Shown here: positions 1 to 13,589 of the stretch, piece after piece
Position numbering within the stretch: the stretch's first letter is position 1
Layout: each line of letters opens with the position of its first letter
From: Theocolax elegans
Lineage: Eukaryota > Arthropoda > Insecta > Hymenoptera > Cerocephalidae
NCBI GenBank assembly: GCA_026168455.1
Contig: CM047425.1
Location: 93,995,580-94,059,579, forward strand
DNA: 64,000 nucleotides
Direction of reading: 5' to 3'
Made by a program: the position numbers and the translations under genes
The notes under the pieces: generated by a model
Databases searched by the model: none
Seen by the model: the letters and a program-made list of their open reading frames with translations, nothing else
Told to the model about the DNA's origin: nothing

Positions 1-792
1 TTACTTTACTTGTCTTTTACTGTTAATTTTTGTACAATTTATATAAATACACATTGCTATTTTCATAACTCATAATATTATTAAATAAATAAACGCTACA
101 ATAAGCCAATCCCGTTTTTGTATCTTATTGTGTTTAACGTGATTGTACGATTATTCGCATCTTCAATTTTTTGCTGCACGATGTATCGTTAGAAATGTTA
201 GCAATTACAATTAAATATAGACTTTGAAATCTACAACGATTATTGGAGGTGTGTAAACACGTAGATATATAGTTTTTACCACAATCAATTCAGCAACTCG
301 TACTATTGCATTATAATTCTTTAATAATCTAACTACTTAAAAATGAACAATTTTGATCGTTAAATAAACCCACGAAGTTTAAAAGTAATTATAGAATTCC
401 AAAGACAAGTATATAAGGTCAAAGATAAATCGTACGATTAGTCCGTCCTTATATAAAAAGAGAATCCAAGAAAGATCTTTTTTACAAACTAGTTGCGGTT
501 CTCGAAAGCATTGCGCAACGGTTTCCGTATACAGAGGCTCTAAAACCGCGAGCGCGTACACACCTCCCAACCACAGTGCTATCGTCCTTTCATAAAGTAA
601 GGCTAATAACGCCCTATGCCGCGGCGGCGTTTAAGCAAATACGAGGCCATTATCCTCCTTACCGTGGCTATTATAATTGCATCTCACGATCGAGCAAAGA
701 GCCCCATTTTCCTCCTTATCGTACAAGCTTAACGAACGTGAACTAGTACCCGATGAAAATATCGCGATATACCCACATATACACACGTGTAA

Positions 793-814
793 GTGTGTGT
801 GTGTGTGTGTGTGT
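793..814. repeat. (GT)n microsatellite
   Basis: A run of about 11 GT units, flanked by short CA-type stretches (776-786 and 845-852) that could pair with it. The two opposed short open frames that cross it are repeat artefacts. Confidence 0.9.
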
Positions 815-994
815 ACATACAAGTATCCACATACATGGACGCACGCACACACCGACAAAATTAAATTAATGTGTACAGATAAAATAAAAAATAAAGAAGG
901 AACCTTGAGGTGAGCGGATGGCTTTTATATTTATAACCTTTGCGGGAAACGTTAATTTCGCCTATTACGTTATAAAGTTCCTGCCGTTCTATTA

Positions 995-1060
995 AAGAAA
1001 GAGGGAGAAAGAGATAGACGGAGAAAGAGAGAAAGGGGGAGAGAGAGAGAGAGAGAGAGA
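995..1060. repeat. GA-rich polypurine tract ending in (GA)n
   Basis: A purine-only or nearly purine-only run ends in an uninterrupted GA repeat at about 1039-1060. GA repeats of this kind are sites for GAGA-type factors in insects and can form triplex DNA. Whether this one is bound is unknown. Confidence 0.85.
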
Positions 1061-2859
1061 CAGAGCCGCCTCAGGCGAGCACGATAATATACGGCCATTA
1101 GACGTTTTGAGTGTTTTCAGAACGTTAATGAGATGGACTCGTAAGATGTAAGCCGCGGCTCCGGGAATCCGGAGGATAAACTTGGATTATGAATGAACCA
1201 CCAATTGTACCTTATCGTTCACGAATGATATACCTGCTGTGAAATCAGCTTGCCGTCGCGAGCGTGTGTATATCGCTTATTTATAGGCGGTCGAGCCACT
1301 TTTAACGTTAGAGAAACTACGTCGATTAATCAAACCGCCGCGTGTGTACTTAGTTAAAATCTTTCCTTTTTCTTTTTCTTTTTTTTTTCTAGTTTACCGA
1401 TATCTTAATTAGTTCCCTGATTATTACAGAGATTGTCCAACGGATCGCTATATACGAGAAGCCAAAATCTTTTTTTTTCATCGTTAATGATTGAAGTGCG
1501 GTAGGAAATATAAATGTTTGTATGCTAATCCAATCAAGTATTTTCTCTATTTTTTTTTAATTACAAGATCTCTTCATCGAGGTAGATTAACTTTACTTTG
1601 AATTTATTTTTGTAATTAATTTTCTGAATGTTACGAACGAATAATATTGTACTGCTTTTAATTATTCTAAGTTCAAAACTATATTTCTTAGTTAGTGCAA
1701 TTATAATCACGTACGTGATACCTTATTATTTTAAATAAATGTATTACTTAGTCTAGGTATATATTAATGCTATACGTACAACTCTAATTGTAAAAAATTA
1801 TTTTTCTTTGAATTAAAATAAAAAGATTTTAGTATTTTCAAACTATAATATATTTATATACATTTAGCTTGAATTTACAAATAAATTTTGATACTTCTTT
1901 CATGTAATTATTACTTATTTTCACCCGAATTATAATAGTTTTTCTTGTATAAGTCGAAAAAATCTGTAGGAATGGGATGATGTACCTGGAAAATATCATT
2001 TAATGAGGAAGCGAAAATGACAATTTCTATCTATTAAAAGTATCTAAATTGTTTAGTACACAATTAAAAATTCTCTAAAGATTTCTACAATAAATGTATT
2101 GCAATTATTATAGCCATCATACAGTTTGATTAGTAAAAGTAATGAATTATACAACTCATCGTATTCTTTTTTTCCAAGTTTTAACACAGATATGCGCCGT
2201 TAAGTGCAATAAATGATATACTTATAATAGCTACATTTATAGAAAAAAAATGAATTGCAGTAATTGCCAGGAAGGTAATAAATGCAGTTCATATTGTAAG
2301 CTGGTTTCTTCATTTTCCGATTAAACGATCTTATAGTGAAGCACTTAATGGAAAACAGGAAAGTATAAAAAAATGTATAGTATTATAGTAAATATATATA
2401 TATGTATATACTTTATTAGTAAATCTGTTATTAGTAAATCAATTGCATTACTTATTTAAAACATTATATTGTACTCGTTTATAGAAACGTATATTGTTGT
2501 TTAAAGATATCTTAAATTAACAGAAACAAAATAATCAAATACAAAGTTTAATAGAAATTTAATAAAAAGTTTATTAAAATTTATTCATAATGGGATACAG
2601 CATTTATATAGAGTGTAAAATAAATTGCAATCGTTAATTCTTCATTACACATTTAATTTGTACCTAAGTATTTAAATTACACTTTTCTCTTTACGTATTT
2701 TAAAATTATACACATTATAAAATGTACTTACGTGTAAGATGTTGAATGTTAAATTTATATAAAATGAATAAGATTTTCTAATCGCGTTTGAACTCGTTCA
2801 AGAAATTTATGCAGTAGTTATACCGCGCCTTAAAATCAAACGTTGTTTCTAAAACGTTA

Positions 2860-5160
2860 ACTGTATACCTATCTGTCCGTTAAATACAGCAATTTCAATA
2901 ATTTTGTAACAAAAGTAAACCGTTCAATAATTTCTAAATGTCCGTGGTGTATAAAGTGTGTGTGTGTGCACGAGTCACGCCGTTCCTGCGGCGTTGCGGT
3001 GCTTCGGGCGAAATCATTTTTTCCACGTTTATAGTTAGGAAAAGGTCTACACACGTAAAAGAACAAATTTATCCGTAATCGGACAATTATTATAAATAAT
3101 TTATGTGCAGTTTGCACAAAATTACGCGCGTATATCATTCGTGATTTATGCGTAATTTTTTTTTTGTGCTCGAAAAGAACAAGAAAGAGAGAGAAAAAAG
3201 ACCATTCTTTATTATCCTCATTCGCGAGAAATGTTTTTATCGCCGCAATAAAGCATTGTTTGTAGACATTTTTTCCCGCATTAATGATCGGTTATACCAG
3301 TAGCTGCGAACTTGTAGTTGCCGCAATTTTCGCTCTCAGGTCCGACAGCATAAATCCTATACATAAAAGATCTCTTTCAGCTTTTACGACGTTATTATCT
3401 CATTGTGTTTGAAATGGCTCGTTAAATAAAAAAAATAACGTGAGCGAAAAAGTCTTTCGATAATTTTGCGCGGTGGCGGTTCTTCGAACTCTGTGCTCGA
3501 CAGCTGGTCTATCGGAGTATATATACGTATACGCTTTAATTTTCTCAAACGAAGCAGTCGATTTAACCTTTGCGAAAGGTATCGAGGCCAACCGACGGGT
3601 ACTCACGGAGATTCACGTGGTCGGTACATATGCATCTATATATATATGTATACCTATATGTATACACAGACGGAGGTATTAATAAAACGTCTTGGAAATG
3701 ACCATAACGAATAAGTGAAATATCGCGTCTCCGGCGTCCGGTTTTTTATTCTGCGGGTTTTTCTTCTGGTATAAAAGGAGGAAAAGGGAGAAAGAGAGTA
3801 AAAAGCAAAAATAAAGACCGGTAGTTGGTGCTTGTGGACGACGTCGTACATCATCGTAATCTAGGATCCGTCAACCAGGCAATGGTCTCGGGTATTGTGC
3901 TCGTTATTGGAGCATAAACCGACAGCGACGTTCGTGCAGGCGCAGCGAAACCACGAGGTTCTAGCCTCAAAACGGCCTCTCTCGAGTGATATATGTGTTC
4001 TTGGTATGGAATACTAATACTTTTGGTAATTTGCTTTGAAAACCGGAGAAAGGAACTTGAAACGCATGGAAATCGGCATGAATGAAGCGTAAATATTTTT
4101 AAATGGCCCTATCCACATTTAAATGTTTTTACACTTACGCTTTTGTTACACGTACGTTCTTTTTCCTTCATATTTTTCAATGCCTATTGTACATTTTTTA
4201 AACAGTTTTGCATGTAAATGTACTTTATGCTTCGTAAAAATATGTTTTACAACTTTTTTTTATATATTTTACTTCTATATACCTATGTTTGCTTGTTTAG
4301 AATATGTTCTATTAAAACAATGGTATATACTTTGATTATCATAATTTTTAATATACTTTGTAGTAAATATTAAAATGTATAAGTAATTTTTGTTATAAAT
4401 TGAACTGACAATTACTATATATTTATATGCTAATATATAGTTACTACAAAATATAGTTGAAATTTGTAATATTTGTGAAATGCATCCCTAGTTACTATAA
4501 TATATAAATACAAGACTACTATTATAAATAAATATTTATTTTTATAATTTTTATATTGAAAACGTGCTGAGTATTAAAAAGAGCTCATCTAAAATTCTAC
4601 TCATTGAATTTAAACAAGTTTAATATGATGTGCCTAAAAGAAGTTCACAAAAATTATTTTATTTGTAAATGGAAAAATAATTTGAAACGTAGATTGCTGA
4701 TAGGCACATCCGTAAAAATTAAAGAATCATATGAATGATAAATTGATTAAACAGCAAACAAAATTTAAATTTTATATATCTTTAATAAATACTTGCTTTA
4801 AAGAAAGAAGTGACTTCTTTTTGTTCTCTAATTGCGAATCTTTGGTTTAATTTACATAACAAATACACATTTTAATTATTTCATTTTGTCTTTGTTTAAT
4901 GTTTAAGTTGATATACGAATATCAAATACACGTGTATTACTGATTTACGAATTAAATTCAAATTATTATTTTACCAGTTATGTAATTATGTATTTTGTTA
5001 ATTAAACTTATATATTGACTGCAGAAATAATGAATTGTAAATCAAACCAGTCGAGCCAATTTTCAATCTTTTTCCTTAAATTTTCTATGTAGAACATTCA
5101 GATGTAGAAATTCGTGTTAACGCGAATATCAATATATCGATAGGAAATGAATTGGATTGA
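2860..5160. other. Non-coding: CpG-rich island (2860-4090), then AT-rich spacer
   Basis: The island includes a short GT run near 2958 and a TATATA-rich patch near 3635-3665. Overlapping open frames of up to 82 codons on both strands have repeat-biased composition and are not called as genes. The spacer from 4090 to 5160 is strongly AT-rich. Its only structured part is the small hairpin at 4627-4710. Confidence 0.55.
4627..4710. repeat. Short imperfect hairpin
   Basis: A perfect 9-bp inverted repeat (GATGTGCCT at 4627-4635 and AGGCACATC at 4702-4710) encloses a second complementary AT-rich pair (about 4648-4660 and 4673-4684). The length of about 84 nt fits either a tiny inverted-repeat element or a stem-loop RNA. 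I recognise no known microRNA in it, and pairing between the two stems is poor. Confidence 0.35.
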
Positions 5161-7690
5161 AGGAAATAAAACAGCTATACGTATAGCGAGGAAAGCGGCA
5201 CTTATCGTTCGATTTAATAGAATGTGGTGTAGGTCGAGTCATTAAAAAATTCTTTCCATACGCGTAAGGTTAAATCACGAGGTTTATCCCTTGGAAAATC
5301 CATGGTTGAAAATGAAGTGAAGGCGTTTATCTTAATGGTTTGGTGCACAAGATATCCGAGAGCGAGAGGAAAGGGAGAAACTATGGATTCGGGTGAATAG
5401 TTGAAGGATGCTTGGACGTCGTCGAGTCGTCCAGGTTCTCTCGTTTATAAATACACCCCGAACGTCCCGTCTCTCACCGGGACGCATAAATTCCCCGGAG
5501 AAAGAGAGATCGTACCTGGGAAAAGCATATAGAGGAAGACGTGAGCTCGCCACCGCGGAGAAAAGCTGCCGTTGAACGAGCACCAGCGCCCTTCTCCTAG
5601 CATACAAATGAAGAATATAAACATGTCGTCATTATCTGGTGGATTTATAACGTGGATACGGCTGGCCCTCACCAATGGATACATTTATAGTACACCTACG
5701 TGTGCGTCGGTCTGTCCGTCTGTATATGTGTACGTGTGCGCGCACGTGTGTGAGCGCATGAAGAAGTATAGTCTTAACGCACAGGTGGCTTCAGGAGCTC
5801 TCTTTCTCTTCCTCCGTTCATTTTTCCGCGTTACTCCGTCTTTCTTCTCCGAGGTACAAGAGAAAGAGGAAGCCAGACATTTTATCGGCTGAGTTACTGC
5901 CCTTACCCTTGCATATTTCAGGGGGCCTTAAACCGAGATTGCTTTTTCACCGTGTATCTTTGATTTATTGGGCGTTTTTCTTCCGCAGAACGGGAGAAAG
6001 AAGAGGCTACTGCTCGTGGATTTTCGCGAGACGCGAGTTATGCCAACCTCCCACTTTGACCTTCGTGGGTTATGACTTTTTCGTTTCGTGGGAGCTGAAC
6101 ACTTTCTTTTTTATTCCTCTATATATACGTACGTCTATATACATGTGCACCGACTACCAACGGAAAATTGTATTTCTTTCCGGTGGTGATGGTGAAAATA
6201 TTGCGGGATTGGTTCAAGGGTGCTGGCTTTGAATATATTCCCAAGATTTATGAGACGGTACATTGAGTAATAATACAGTTAGAACGAATTGATTGATGCT
6301 ACGCGGAAGTAACCCGGTGTTCACCATTTTGTGGAATATTCATCCGGTTTAGTAGAGCCATTTATACGTAATTTACTCGGTGCATATCTTTGTATAATAT
6401 CAAACGTTTTTCAAAATAAAAAAAAGGAGATTTATTATATCAAATTTTAAAAAATCTGTAATTGGATAAATTTCAATATTAAATTTACTGTCACTGATTA
6501 CATTAATGATTTTTTGTATTATTTTATTTTTTGTCAAACACTTGGACATATCTACAGTCGTCTACAGTCATACTCACCATTCATTTCACGTATTTGAAAG
6601 AGAAATTTACTTTCGCATATTATGTACTAAGGATAATAAAAATTTCTAACCAACTAATTAGTTTGCATCATTTAAGTAGTATACAAAATTTATCTAAATT
6701 TACGTGAGAAATAAAAGAAAAATTTAACAGAAAAGTGACTACTGAATCTTTAGTTGCATGATTTATACGCTTTTGGTCGCACATACGCAATATTGCTCTT
6801 AATTATGAGTTAGTTGCCTTTGCTGTTAAACCGCTGGTTGCATGTTTTTACGGCTGACTTATTATTGATGTTTCCGTAAGTATTAGAAGTCGGTTTGAGT
6901 TTTTAACATGTCAGGTTATACGTATATAAAATATGAGGGTGAATGACATCGATTCCATAAAATATCATTAGACTCGAAATCGGTGAAAAGACGTTTAATT
7001 ATGATAATGGATCATAAGTAATAATTATCGATCAATGCTCAAATTAAAATTAAAACTACTTTTTGTACGGTCCAATTTGAAATAAAGTAAATTAATTATT
7101 GTATATATATATCATTATCTCTGTGAATTTATAACTAAGGCAATCTATTATTTTCAGTAATTAATTTGGAACACACTAAATTACTTTAATAGTTGTAGTA
7201 AATTTAATATTTGTTTAAAATAATGATTTTAAATAATAGATTTAATATAAATTTATTATAGGAACAATTTAATTCTAGACCTACTCGGAATTCAAATCAC
7301 TGTAATTTATATACGTTATTGATTTATTAAATTAACTGAAATGTAATTCTTATCGCGGTATATTTACAGATAATTTTCATAGCTAAATCTGCAATTATCT
7401 TATAGAATAATTTTCTAATAAATTCTTAATACGCCGCAATACTACGAATCATAAATTTAATTTTAACTTATATTTACAAGATTCTTTTAATAACAATATG
7501 GAATATAATTTAATTAGATTATATCAATGTAAACTTACTGTCTTTTTTTTCAATATAAGTAAAAAATACATTGTATCAAATATTAAAAAAATTTGTATTA
7601 TCCAGTAATCGACTATCGTATATATTATAATAAAGTAACGAAGCGTCAAAAAATTCATTCTATCTTCCGAAACTCTTATAACTTTCGTAC
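5160..7690. other. Non-coding: CpG-rich island (5160-6360), then AT-rich spacer
   Basis: The island has alternating GT/GC strings near 5700-5760 and several open frames of 80-107 codons on both strands. These overlap each other in competing frames and show no recognisable domain. The spacer from 6360 to 7690 is AT-rich with no repeat that I could pair. Confidence 0.55.
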
Positions 7691-10600
7691 ATCGCAATTC
7701 AATTAACCCTTAATCGCTCCACTCTCCCTCTTATATACATTTTATCATTTTATACGTGTATACACACACAGACACACACACAAACATCCGGTGTGTTATT
7801 ATGAGAGGAAAGCGATGAACCCGTTACTCGCGGCAGTACTCGACAGGTTATAATAAAAGAGTAAATGATAATCAACGGCTCCTTCCCTTCTTCGTACCAT
7901 CTTTTTCATTTTTTTTTTCTTTTTTTTTTTTAGTTGTTGTTGTGTTGCGGCTTCATAAATAATTCTCGCGCATAATTTCCCGCTTGCCAGCGGAGGAGAA
8001 GCATTATAAAAGTGCCGGGTAAACTGCGTAATTACGTGGTACGCCTCGAAATAAGGAGAACACGATCCTGCCGAATTATAAACAAGCGAGCTGACGATCC
8101 CTGCCCTTTCGCGAGCGATTATTTATCGCGCGAGTCGTTTAACGCGTACCTTCGTTATTACGCCGCGTGATTGGACGAATATTCATGCGCACGTATATAA
8201 AGTGAACGGGAAAGACCTTCCTTATAAGCCATTTCAATCAGTGAGACACTTTTTGCGTGCCGCGTGCCTCTTCTTTTTTTTAATTTCACTCTCTCAGTCT
8301 CTCTCGCACTTTCTTTCTCTCGGTCTAAAAAGAGGTCTCACTCGATCATCGTTTTAAGCTTATATAATCGCGGGCAATTCCCTTGAATATTTTACCTCGC
8401 AAACGCGTTAATTAAAACGTTGTTACTCGATTAAGTATCCTAAATGAGCTGTAGAAATTTTTACGAAGTTTTTATTACACTCATCGAGTATAATCAAAGG
8501 AGCAATACGTCACGTAATTCCCTAATTACTGATCATTGATGTACGAGAACAGATATGAACCTTCCATTTAAACTGCTATCTTATTTTGTAATTATATTAT
8601 TTTTGAATTTTTGGTAATATCTTAATACACCATTTGTAATCACTTACTTCTTGTAAGTAAAAGGTTAACGAGATGCTCTAAAAAATATGAAATTTTTTAA
8701 ATTATTTAATGGAATATGTATACAATAATTACTATTCATTATTTCGTCAAAATGAATACAGAAAATTTAAGAAGAAAATCAAAATAGTCATAGAAATAAT
8801 TATAAAAATAAATTATGTACATTAAGATGCAAAAATTGAGAATTTCTGAATTACATTTTTGAAATAACGTAATTTTGTTAAAAAAAAAGTATTATTTTTA
8901 TAATTCAATATGCGATAAATTTATAAAAATAATTATTTTAATACATTGATATACTACATTACTCTTGCTGTCGTCAGACGTTAAAAAATATTTACAACCA
9001 AAAGACACAATTAACGTCGATGGAAAATGAAGTTTGAGAAAAAAGATGTGTGTGTGTGTGTATACGATATAGAATTTTAACGCGCAACGTGAATAACGAC
9101 AAGCCATAAAGAAGACAAAATTATTCGATCAACCCAATTACGAGCGCGTCTCAAAAGTCATTATCAAAAATCGAAAGTGCTCGTCATTTACATGTAAAGG
9201 ATACGACGTCGAATCGACGTAAAAAGATACATTTATCAAACTCGCAAACGAGTTTCGATCGCTTAAAATATACAGTCACGAGTTTAATCGATGGATTTTT
9301 CCCCCCCTATATATAGGTATCGAAGCAAAAACTGGGCAACAAAACTCGGAGTAAAGCGAACGAAAAAAATGAAGGAACGAACGAGCGAGGTAGACTGCAT
9401 CTCCGCCTGCGGGAAGATTAATACACGCGAGATCCTTATAAAACGTCGCACCCATCTCGACAAGTAACGTCGACAGCCGCGCGGAAAGAGTGCACCTGCA
9501 CTCGCGCATAGAAAGACCGAGAGAGAGGGAGAGAGTGAGCGAGTGACTGAGTGAGAGGAGGAAGAGGGAGGCAAGTTTCTGTGTGTACGTACGTGTGTAG
9601 TATATATCCTCGACACGAACGGTCGTCCATAAAGATGTCCGGATCCTAATTGCAGGTTCGACGCGTCACCTTTCTCTCTGTCTCACCGCGAGCAAAAGAC
9701 AGACACGCATGCTCAACCCCCCGCTCTGTTCCCTCCGGCTAATTACGAAGATGTTCGTTAGCTTTTCTTTGACACTTGTATGTATACATCCAGTATATAC
9801 ACACTTACTGCTAATATATTCTTCGTTACGTTTCTTTCGATAAAGTAACAACTTGTCTTTAATGATTGAAGGACGTGCGTTGACAATGTATTGAAAGACT
9901 TTTTAACTAACCGCAACTGGATGTAAACCTTCCGATATACTTGTCTTTTATTATTTTAATCTTCGAGTGGTGTCTATCTAATTTGTAAATTTTCATACGC
10001 AAGAGGAATCAATGTATAATTTAAAGATTTTATGTGATTATGAATAATTTATAATATTGCGCGTGATAAACCACGTACAATGGGTCTTTTTTCTTTAAAT
10101 TTATAGCTAGCGAAATGTCGATTAAAGTAATCGTACGCAATATAAAAATATTAAAGGCCATATTAATATATCTCTCGTAAATCTACGTTATTTTTAATAC
10201 ATACGAGTCATTTAATATATAAGATGTATAACTAAAGTGTACTTTATGTCATAGTACTTGATAATAACACTTATTCAAATCGCTCGTTGATTCCCAACTC
10301 GTGCTCGATCTACCTTTCGCACTTGGGTATATAATAATGACGTCAATACCTTTATTGTTCGCGTAAATTCTTTCTCGCAATTTGAATATGTGTATTTTGA
10401 TCGTACTCAATACAATCGAAGATTTTCACAATATTGTGAGAAAATGAAAATAATTAGAGTTAATGATATATACCTAGATGGAGAACAGATGTTTTAACGA
10501 GATCGCGTGATCCTTAATTTAAAAAGTGACGTGTGATGCCTGAAAAATAAAGAATAACCGATGTCAGCCGCCTTATGTGCTTATATAGGTAATTCAAAAG

Positions 10601-10880
10601 TTTGAAGCGTGTTTAAATTATTACCTGACATGTGCTGTAACTCACGTGTCGAAATATTTGTCATGTTATATTACAAATTATTTGTCCGTCTTGTAGAGTT
10701 ATTCATTTAAATGTATATAGTGAAACAGAAATTCTCGCAACAGTATCTTGTTGGTTGCTACATATGTATGAAAATATATGCGCACGTTTAGTTTTTAAAT
10801 CAAGATTCCTAATTTCCGTGTATTTATACGCAGTAGATTAACAAAGTATATAAACCGACATATATATGTGTGTGTGTGTG
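7690..10880. other. Non-coding: two CpG-rich islands (7690-8420 and 9020-9870) in AT-rich DNA
   Basis: The first island carries a CA run (about 7764-7780), poly-T tracts (about 7909-7931) and TATA-like and initiator-like strings near 8194 and 8238, which are about 46 bp apart and so poorly spaced for a promoter. The second holds GA-rich purine DNA (about 9510-9570) with overlapping shadow frames of up to 110 codons. The rest is AT-rich spacer without visible features. Confidence 0.55.
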
Positions 10881-10882
10881 TG
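10867..10882. repeat. (GT)n microsatellite
   Basis: A short GT run directly after a TATATATA string. It is one of several similar loci at island edges in this window. Confidence 0.85.
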
Positions 10883-12370
10883 TACAGACGTTTAAAATAC
10901 TGGCAAAACGCCTATAAAAAGTAACCGTTATCATTTTTGAAAGGTAGTAAAATGTGAAAATCCAACGGTTGAACGTATACGTACCTATATTATAATAAAC
11001 CCGAAATTCCATCCTTAATTCCAAGCGTTTATACGCGATAAATAACGCGACTATCGGCAAATCGGACTTTTACGCGTCACTTAACCGAAAGCGAGAGCTC
11101 ACCGCGACTTCTTGCCCCGCGTTATCTCAATCTCGCCGTTGCTTCTCTTCTCCTCTAACACATAAAGAAGCCGCGGTGCAAAAAATTTGCCAACCTTTTC
11201 AATTTCTGTCCGAGCGTTTTGCATATCACAACAGTGCAAGAAAAAACGAACAGACAGTGTATTATCTCGGTGGCCCACGCACTAGCGAAAATAAGGAGAG
11301 CGAAAAGTCGTATAAGCGAAGGTGAAAAGAGAAAAAATGTGCAAAGAGTCAGCAGGCGGTGTAACAGAGAGTGAGAGAGAAAGATAAAGAGAGAGGGAAA
11401 AGAGAGCGAGTGAACACAGATTTTCCGTGACAAGATAAGCCACGTCCTGTTTACTCTGGGGCAGCTCACGGCATAGACAAAGATGCTCGTTAAGCCTTTT
11501 AGTGTCGGCGTATCGCGCGAGCAGGCCGCGAAGCCGTTCATCACCCCCTTTGGTGTACGGGGCCACTCCGAACACGCTCGGGAGCGAGGGCTTGATACAC
11601 CGCACGTTCCCCTTTACTCTTTGGCTTTCTTTTCGTCATTCCACACAACGCTGAGGTTTTTCAATCCTCTGTTACTTTTATCCTCTTTGATCTTTCTAAT
11701 GCTCATGAGTACATGCACAAATTCGGTACCTTTATTATATTAAAAATCTGTGTTAAAATCACGACGATATAATAGACAAACATTAAAAACAATTATGTCA
11801 CTGCTAAAGCTGGTCAATCAAAAAAAACAATTTATTTTAGTATGTTATATTATTTATTATCGTATATTATATTCCACCAAAAATGCATTTATTTAAGTTC
11901 AGTTTGAATACTCTTTTTCTAACCACCACACGCGTCAACAAGAGTGTAAAAGCCATCGATGAAAAGTGCTTATCGGCATTCTCTACATTCCAATCCCTTA
12001 GAAATTTGAATTTAACACCCGGTTCGACATCTTCTACGTGTTTTCCACATTCTCTTTACGCGTAATCTCCACTTTTCGCCATAATGGTCACGCATGCTTA
12101 CGTCGAATCTTATTTCGAACCCCTATGGGTACTCGTTACTCAGTCAGAATGTTACCCTATTTCAATTCTTCGAATCTCATGCTGATATTGAGTATAGATA
12201 ATGCATAAATCACTGATTTTATTACTGCAGCACGATATTTGTATATTTCAATTATATGTAATTATTGATCGAATGAAATTTTTTATTTGTATATAACGGT
12301 TCTATACAAACTAAAATAAGAATTTGATAATGTCTACTCTAAATTGTCGTAAATCTATTTTTGAATTAGA
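10880..12370. other. Non-coding: CpG-rich island (10880-12180)
   Basis: Purine-rich sequence at about 11330-11410 makes long open frames on the complementary strand (up to 129 codons, rich in Ser, Leu and Phe). That composition reflects the purine bias, not a protein. No splice-bounded coding signal was convincing. Confidence 0.5.
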
Positions 12371-12372
12371 CA

Positions 12373-13090
12373 ACAAAAGTATTATAGGAAAAATTATTAT
12401 ATCCTTATCAAAAATTATTGTAATGCATAGCAACGGCGAGTCATACTTTTAATACATTAAAAATTACTATGTTACATAGCAAAATGTGTAAATTTGAAAA
12501 TTTACAATGTCACATGGTAGAATTTATTTCTTTAAATTACAAAAATTATTATTTTTGTATTCTACAATATTAAAATTGTGTTTTGCATAATAAATATTCC
12601 AATTAAAAATAAAACGTAATAATGGTAAATGTAAAGAAACACACGAATCTAATGTTATTATTACAAATTTAATACCTGTAAGTTGTGACACTTATTCAAG
12701 CGCGTATTCGTTGTTATGGTAATTTAGATCAAAGCGTATTATTGATTATAATAATTTTTACTATGTTCTGTATTAAAAATTATTAACATCAGTTGCTATT
12801 TGTAGAAAAAAACAACTTTTAATACATTATTAAAAATGTTTAGTATGTTACAAAATAAATCTTACATTATATTCACTTAAAAATTATATAATTTTTTTTT
12901 TAATTAATATAAATATTTCTTGTAATGTAACATAGTAATTTGAATTATATGTTGTAATACATTTTATAATTAGTTGATATAAAAATTGCAAAGAATATAT
13001 ATTAATAATTAATAAGTTCATTATAAAAAAGTATGTCTTACAAATATCATACATTAACACTATTAAAATTTGAAAAGAAATTTTTAGTTA
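12373..13090 (-). mobile_element. Terminal-inverted-repeat element, copy 1
   Basis: This stretch matches the reverse complement of 34401-35371 over most of its length. Shared blocks include the one around 12418-12480, the block around 12540-12640 and the block around 12715-12860. It has no open frame longer than 60 codons, so it is a non-autonomous element. The end near 12373 aligns with the better-preserved terminus of the other copy; the end near 13090 is worn. An extra AT-rich segment of about 100 bp (about 12890-12985) is absent from the other copy. The family is not recognised. Confidence 0.7.
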
Positions 13091-13197
13091 TTATGTTCGA
13101 ATACGTTACAAGAAGCTTAAAAAGTTAGTGCAATTATTGTAACACTTTTAATAATCAAATTTCATGGATGTTTGATAATAATAATCTGTTGATAAAG

Positions 13198-13586
13198 TTG
13201 ACGGGATGTCGGACCCAAGTTACATGAATCTACACCTTTAAACATAAGAATTATCTTGGAAATATTGATTTAAAAATCTGAAAAAATTCACATGGGTAGT
13301 TTAAAACAAAACCGAGGGCATGGCGTTTTGATTTTTTAAGAAAAAGTAAATTTGTTAATAATAATTGAATAAACAAGTTTCAGGCGGTAATTATTGATCT
13401 AAAAAAGCATGAACTGTCAACATAAAAATCAGAATTTAATTACAAATTTAAAAATCTGAAAAAATTTAAGTATACTATTTAAAACATGCCTAAGGGCATG
13501 ACGTTCAGGATTTTTTCAAAAATTAATTCTTTTGTTTATAGAAAAATATTAAAAATTGCTATTTTCTGAGTCCGACATCCCCTTAA
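13198..13586 (+). mobile_element. TTAA-flanked MITE (piggyBac-like ends)
   Basis: The right end reads GAGTCCGACATCCCCTTAA and the left end TTGACGGGATGTCGGAC, so the two ends are inverted repeats with one degraded TTAA. Ends of the form TTAAGGG with a TTAA target are typical of piggyBac-related non-autonomous elements; that assignment is an inference from family knowledge. Inside, a unit of about 75 bp (about 13272-13345 and 13450-13525) occurs twice in direct orientation. It is recognisable by AAAATCTGAAAAAATT followed by GGGCATG(G/A)CGTT. No coding capacity is present. Confidence 0.7.
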
Positions 13587-13589
13587 GTT

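Larger units (their letters stand above)
1..2860. other. Non-coding: AT-rich DNA around one CpG-rich island (about 480-1340)
   Basis: No gene is visible. The island contains a GT microsatellite, a GA tract and several GC-rich patches such as the one near 1150-1175. It could be a regulatory island, but nothing in it shows a specific function. From about 1340 to 2860 the sequence is plain AT-rich DNA with short TA and poly-T runs. Open frames in this part are shorter than 80 codons and have no coding-like composition. Confidence 0.6.

Noticed and set aside
4927..4946. ACGTGTATTACTGAT shared with about 60797-60811
   Set aside because: The 15-bp match does not extend on either side, so it is likely chance.
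8194..8243. TATATAAA and TCAGTG as a promoter
   Set aside because: The spacing is about 46 bp from TATA to the initiator A, too long for a standard core promoter.
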